From a virus: a stretch of DNA of 64,000 bases. Shown here one piece after another: positions 61,501 through 64,000 of the stretch. The position numbers were made by a program, and so were the translations under genes. Position 1 is the stretch's first letter. Each line of letters begins with the position of its first letter. The notes below the pieces were generated by a model. That model was not told the origin of the DNA. It ran no database searches and saw only the letters and a program-made list of their open reading frames with translations. The DNA lies in the IMG/VR virus record IMGVR_UViG_3300021963_000023, positions 62,001-126,000 of that record. One strand, given 5' to 3'.

Positions 61501-64000
61501 GCAACCGCCGTTAATGCTAGTGCGTTATACAATAATGCGATTACAAGTGGAATCACAAAATATATTTTAGAAAAACCAACCACAAAAAGTGGGTTCACAT
61601 TAACATCACTAGTTGATAACTCTAAATTTGAGACGACAGATGTTAGATATACAATTTTACCGTCTAATGGGGCATCTAAAATTGATAATATTGTTGATGA
61701 TTTCTCAAATTTATTACAAGATTCATTTAGAATAATATTAGATGATAGTGACCTAACTAAACATCCATTTTATAACGTTTTAAGTTTTCCGGCTTACAAT
61801 CAAATTATTAAAACAACTAATAATGAATTTTCATTAACTGGAGATAAGAAAAAAGTTATGGATCTTATTGCCACGTTTAGCCCTAAGATGTTAGATGAGT
61901 TTGAATCTATGTTTTTAGAATTTTCATCATTAGATTTAGATATTGATGCACCAAGGAAAAGTTCACACGACTATACTTCTTTCCAAGAAATATTGAAAGA
62001 AATATGTAGCATTGACAAAACAGGTATTGATTTCACAGTAGATGGAAATAGAGAAAAAATAATTAAAGCTCAAAATACTAAATTGGAGGCTTTAACTAAA
62101 AATATGTTAGATAATAAAAATCTAAGAAAATTAGTTATTGGTAACCCAAAACAAATTGATGATTATATCATAAATGGATTTGTTGGTAAATCTAAATCAT
62201 ATTTACCAAATCCATATAACGCGGGACAATTAACAACAGGTGTAACAGGAACAAATAAATTTATTGATTTATACATTGGACAACCTATTGAATTTTCAAC
62301 ATATACCGGTGTAACAGCAAACAGATACAATAACATATATGCTGACTTTTTTAGAGTTAATAATATTGAAATAACGGAAGAGAATATCTACTCACATAGA
62401 GAGCTTGCTAGAATATATGCTGGTTGGGTTAAAGATAATAAAGCAACCAATAATACTTTTATACCTACCAACGCATTATTTAAAACATATATAAAAACTG
62501 AAATATTTGATCCACAGGATTCTAGAATTTCATTTTTTTTACAAAACCTTATAAAAAAGTTTAAAGATTTAGGTAAGGAAAAAAATAAAGAGAAAATAAC
62601 ATTATACCATGGATATAACGAAGCTAAAACAACGAAATTAGATTTATATCAATATTTTAAATCGTTTAACGATAAGTGGATTGCTGGTAATGCGATTGGA
62701 CAAAGACATTTAATGGATGAGTTTTTATTCTTAGATAGGGCTAATAGAGATATTGGTGATAAAGCATATGTAAGTTTAGAAAGAATTATTTCTCTAGGTA
62801 GTGAGAAAAATGCAAAAATAGATTTATACAGTGCAATATCAACTTTGATACAGGGCACAAATTTTGATATGAGACCATTACCGGCTTACATTAATTTTTA
62901 TGGTACCAATACTAGTAATAAAAAAAGAATTATACCATCTAAAAACTTAGCTAGAAATTTATTCGGAACATTTTTAGATGTTGACTATCAGGACTCATCA
63001 CCTAAAATCATATTACAATATATTAATAAGACATCTCAATACTTGGATATGTCTATAGTTAATAAGGACTATAAATTTAAGAGTGACAGTTTTGATATTA
63101 AGGATACAAATAATAATCCATTAATTGTTGAACCAAGAATATTCATGGAAACAGATACTGCTAATTCAAATAGGGTTGTATCTTTTGAAGTTAATTTTGG
63201 TGATCAAGCTCAGGGTGTTTTTAAAAGTATATCATTAGATCAAAGCACATATAAAAACACAACAGAAAGTGCCCTTGCTCAAGAAAGATTGGCAAGATCA
63301 CAAGGTGGTGGTGGATCACATTCCGTGGACATAGGATTATTTGACATTTATAAAACAGCATCATATCAATGTAGTGTTACTTGTATGGGTAATGTAATGT
63401 TACAACCAACAATGTATTTCTATTTAGCAAATGTTCCAATGTTTAATGGGACCTATTTAATATTTGATGTTAGTCACTCAATAAAAGCTGGACAATTTGA
63501 AACATCATTTACTGGTGTTAGAATTTCAAACAGCACGTTACCATCTCTTGATAGTACGTTTATGTCTAGTTATAGACCATTATTTAGTAGACTACTATCA
63601 TCTGCGGTTAAGAAGAAACAACAAAGTATTCAAAATCCCACAACAGAAAAAACAATTACAACCAAGGATAAACAAACTATTAGTATTGATCCAGGTTTCC
63701 CAGTTGGTGGCGAAGATCTAAATAAAATAATTATAAACCAATCTGGGTTGTTATATGATATTATACCATATAATGGTGCAAAAGTCGGTGGTGCAAATGA
63801 AAAGTATATTCAATACATTGAGCCTAAAAAGGGTGAATTCTGGCTTAGAACAAGGGTGGCATTATTTGGTGGTTCAAAATATGACCCAACAGGTGAATTA
63901 CAATTAATTAGTGGATGGAATGCTTATCCAAATGTTCTTAAAACATATAATGATATTAAAGACACCCTTTTTGATTATTATTCAGTAAGATTACAAATCA
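58501..64000 (+). CDS. Giant baseplate protein, truncated at window edge
   Basis: A reading frame from ATG 58501 stays open to the right edge: at least 1,833 codons, C-terminus missing. The early part has FGIESINIVVKGANSIPQVS, then FHQPWPIFYLTVKGYYGKAI near 168-187, and GNTGNFEISTKFVGSTYAFL near 202-221, a pattern of large T4-like baseplate proteins. Late in the visible part, VTCMGNVMLQPTMYFYLANV then NGTYLIFDVSHSIKAGQFET (near 1,627-1,660) is like the hub domain shared by gp27/gpD-type proteins. It probably combines hub and wedge functions. It starts inside the gp53-like gene. Confidence 0.65.
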   Translation, partial: MGNNKLNQNENILVVVDQQNIVHIDPNTVIDQDGQLQSRLVDHENLVMYVNLEADLVPRSVFYSDSEKSTLTSLASGRFNMMRNQGDKNEFENNFDTNWTETFVPEAILSTNVNEPKTYDPTAQTFGIESINIVVKGANSIPQVSINFIDVRGKTLFDSPKNSPYKAFFHQPWPIFYLTVKGYYGKAIRYRIQLVDFKTKFNGNTGNFEISTKFVGSTYAFLNDILLQNIVNAPYMYMVESSEPYKTNPKTGFIEKKISKTTKGFSILKSVYSDYKAKGYIPKDFPVKTLRELLMTATGLESIIENALFSETVSPNVLSDVSEFDKILGNLEKTVISWSNRFLNSTDIVKEDGDVIYYALNKATNDRTQTSSGPISGDIISGTTNNLSLKSRIDKYIIDLENNSAFGKKIENKQKIKTKTISLDSIRNIGDFFVFNNGKYGVANEKLVERIKKIQNEFITSRDSVETDVEKAINEVVKDNKKGGFGFEPTIRNIFAVILANADTYVRLMKDVHRKAIQRSDFRKKEIVGISDNKDEVIYPWPEVRKKGNKEQYAFYYPADSQVVESTKGKNFSLWPEVEFVETYNSVATKRVDSESGKEIFPSDLMFVFDGKDELREIKNVSTFFKTEDKYPYTDKSIASILYEISERAQYITSYNNFSAENGLNEICANEFETLSSAIDGDIDIREVLNQLITSQQTLIDYMSKYSKNERYPYFQDRLPTVDYIKELVDRDFNIIEYNDVKTTDVTDKELPRLQAYIDNYVIDPYRLKEFPFNSDLYQSYIGNKVLAENDYKYYNIFKVNQDDNFISSPINSKSWVLSAYTENIFNQKITLSGQTRNLLNTPYFHKQLYNDFFKGGVSERYVGSAYLLLNSLPYKDLDDIIEFNESKILMSSLFKEVAAAHYVPYYLMLKWGSIYHRYKKYLKENVDILSGVTVSINGSTFFDNGTNVSFNLSGLTPSMSAVTYSSNSYVGVYPYYHGIFHQVVNGYSFYNPSGFTKTSATAVNASALYNNAITSGITKYILEKPTTKSGFTLTSLVDNSKFETTDVRYTILPSNGASKIDNIVDDFSNLLQDSFRIILDDSDLTKHPFYNVLSFPAYNQIIKTTNNEFSLTGDKKKVMDLIATFSPKMLDEFESMFLEFSSLDLDIDAPRKSSHDYTSFQEILKEICSIDKTGIDFTVDGNREKIIKAQNTKLEALTKNMLDNKNLRKLVIGNPKQIDDYIINGFVGKSKSYLPNPYNAGQLTTGVTGTNKFIDLYIGQPIEFSTYTGVTANRYNNIYADFFRVNNIEITEENIYSHRELARIYAGWVKDNKATNNTFIPTNALFKTYIKTEIFDPQDSRISFFLQNLIKKFKDLGKEKNKEKITLYHGYNEAKTTKLDLYQYFKSFNDKWIAGNAIGQRHLMDEFLFLDRANRDIGDKAYVSLERIISLGSEKNAKIDLYSAISTLIQGTNFDMRPLPAYINFYGTNTSNKKRIIPSKNLARNLFGTFLDVDYQDSSPKIILQYINKTSQYLDMSIVNKDYKFKSDSFDIKDTNNNPLIVEPRIFMETDTANSNRVVSFEVNFGDQAQGVFKSISLDQSTYKNTTESALAQERLARSQGGGGSHSVDIGLFDIYKTASYQCSVTCMGNVMLQPTMYFYLANVPMFNGTYLIFDVSHSIKAGQFETSFTGVRISNSTLPSLDSTFMSSYRPLFSRLLSSAVKKKQQSIQNPTTEKTITTKDKQTISIDPGFPVGGEDLNKIIINQSGLLYDIIPYNGAKVGGANEKYIQYIEPKKGEFWLRTRVALFGGSKYDPTGELQLISGWNAYPNVLKTYNDIKDTLFDYYSVRLQI

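Noticed and set aside
1-64000. CRISPR arrays, integrase, insertion sequences, homing endonucleases
   Set aside because: No spaced identical repeats, transposase, recombinase or HNH/GIY-YIG signatures were seen in any reading frame examined.

Overview
This AT-rich 64 kb window is part of a T4-like myovirus (contractile-tailed phage) genome, almost certainly infecting a Bacteroidota (Flavobacteriia-type) host. The T4 core is recognisable: large terminase, portal, prohead protease, acidic scaffold, major capsid protein, tail sheath, tail tube, gp26-type chaperone/baseplate protein, tape measure, gp5-like and gp53-like baseplate parts, family B DNA polymerase and a gp55-like late sigma factor. 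The host inference rests on a canonical Bacteroidota promoter (TTTG-N19-TATGTTTG) in front of clpC, a phage bS21 protein of the Bacteroidota type, a Bacteroidota-style lipoprotein, and A-rich leaders with almost no Shine-Dalgarno sequences.

Layout. 1-2,700 (minus strand): an edge-truncated gene, an RNA ligase, a P-loop kinase, a small membrane protein, a zinc-knuckle protein and a lipoprotein. 2,700-7,000: a structured non-coding stretch, then a divergent ClpC/Hsp20 proteostasis pair, a KTSC-domain protein and a nucleotidyltransferase. 6,800-19,300 (plus): head genes in T4-like order (virion-associated proteins, terminase, portal, protease, scaffold, major capsid protein), interrupted by a reversed bS21 gene. 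19,700-36,900 (minus): tail/baseplate-associated proteins, the late sigma factor, three glycosyltransferases, PhoH, dUTPase and a set of unknown virion-type proteins. 36,900-41,800 (plus): a lectin-like adhesin candidate and DNA polymerase. 41,800-44,700 (minus): a neck-type protein and an SNF2 helicase. 44,800-64,000 (plus): the tail module, ending in two giant baseplate proteins, the second cut by the window edge.

Regulation. A strongly conserved octamer TATTTATA (or TATTTATT), oriented with the gene, lies 3-36 nt before at least 20 mostly structural genes on both strands. It is the reverse complement of the T4 late promoter TATAAATA and is probably this phage's late-promoter element, presumably read by the gp55-like sigma encoded here. 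Candidate host-type promoters (TTTG-N19/20-TAnnTTTG or close) precede clpC, the DNA polymerase gene and a dUTPase-linked small gene, which suggests a two-class early/late programme.

Most notable points: the phage-encoded ribosomal protein bS21 under a late-type element; a probable +1 programmed frameshift (CCC-T) joining the gp26-type protein to a 45-residue extension; an N-domain-less ClpC that keeps a ClpP-docking VGF loop; a small ribbon-helix-helix gene with three GATAAA boxes at exactly 10-bp spacing; a 14-unit array of 8-bp repeats between sheath and tube genes; and a hairpin just upstream of the polymerase start. No tRNA, CRISPR array, integrase or insertion sequence was seen.
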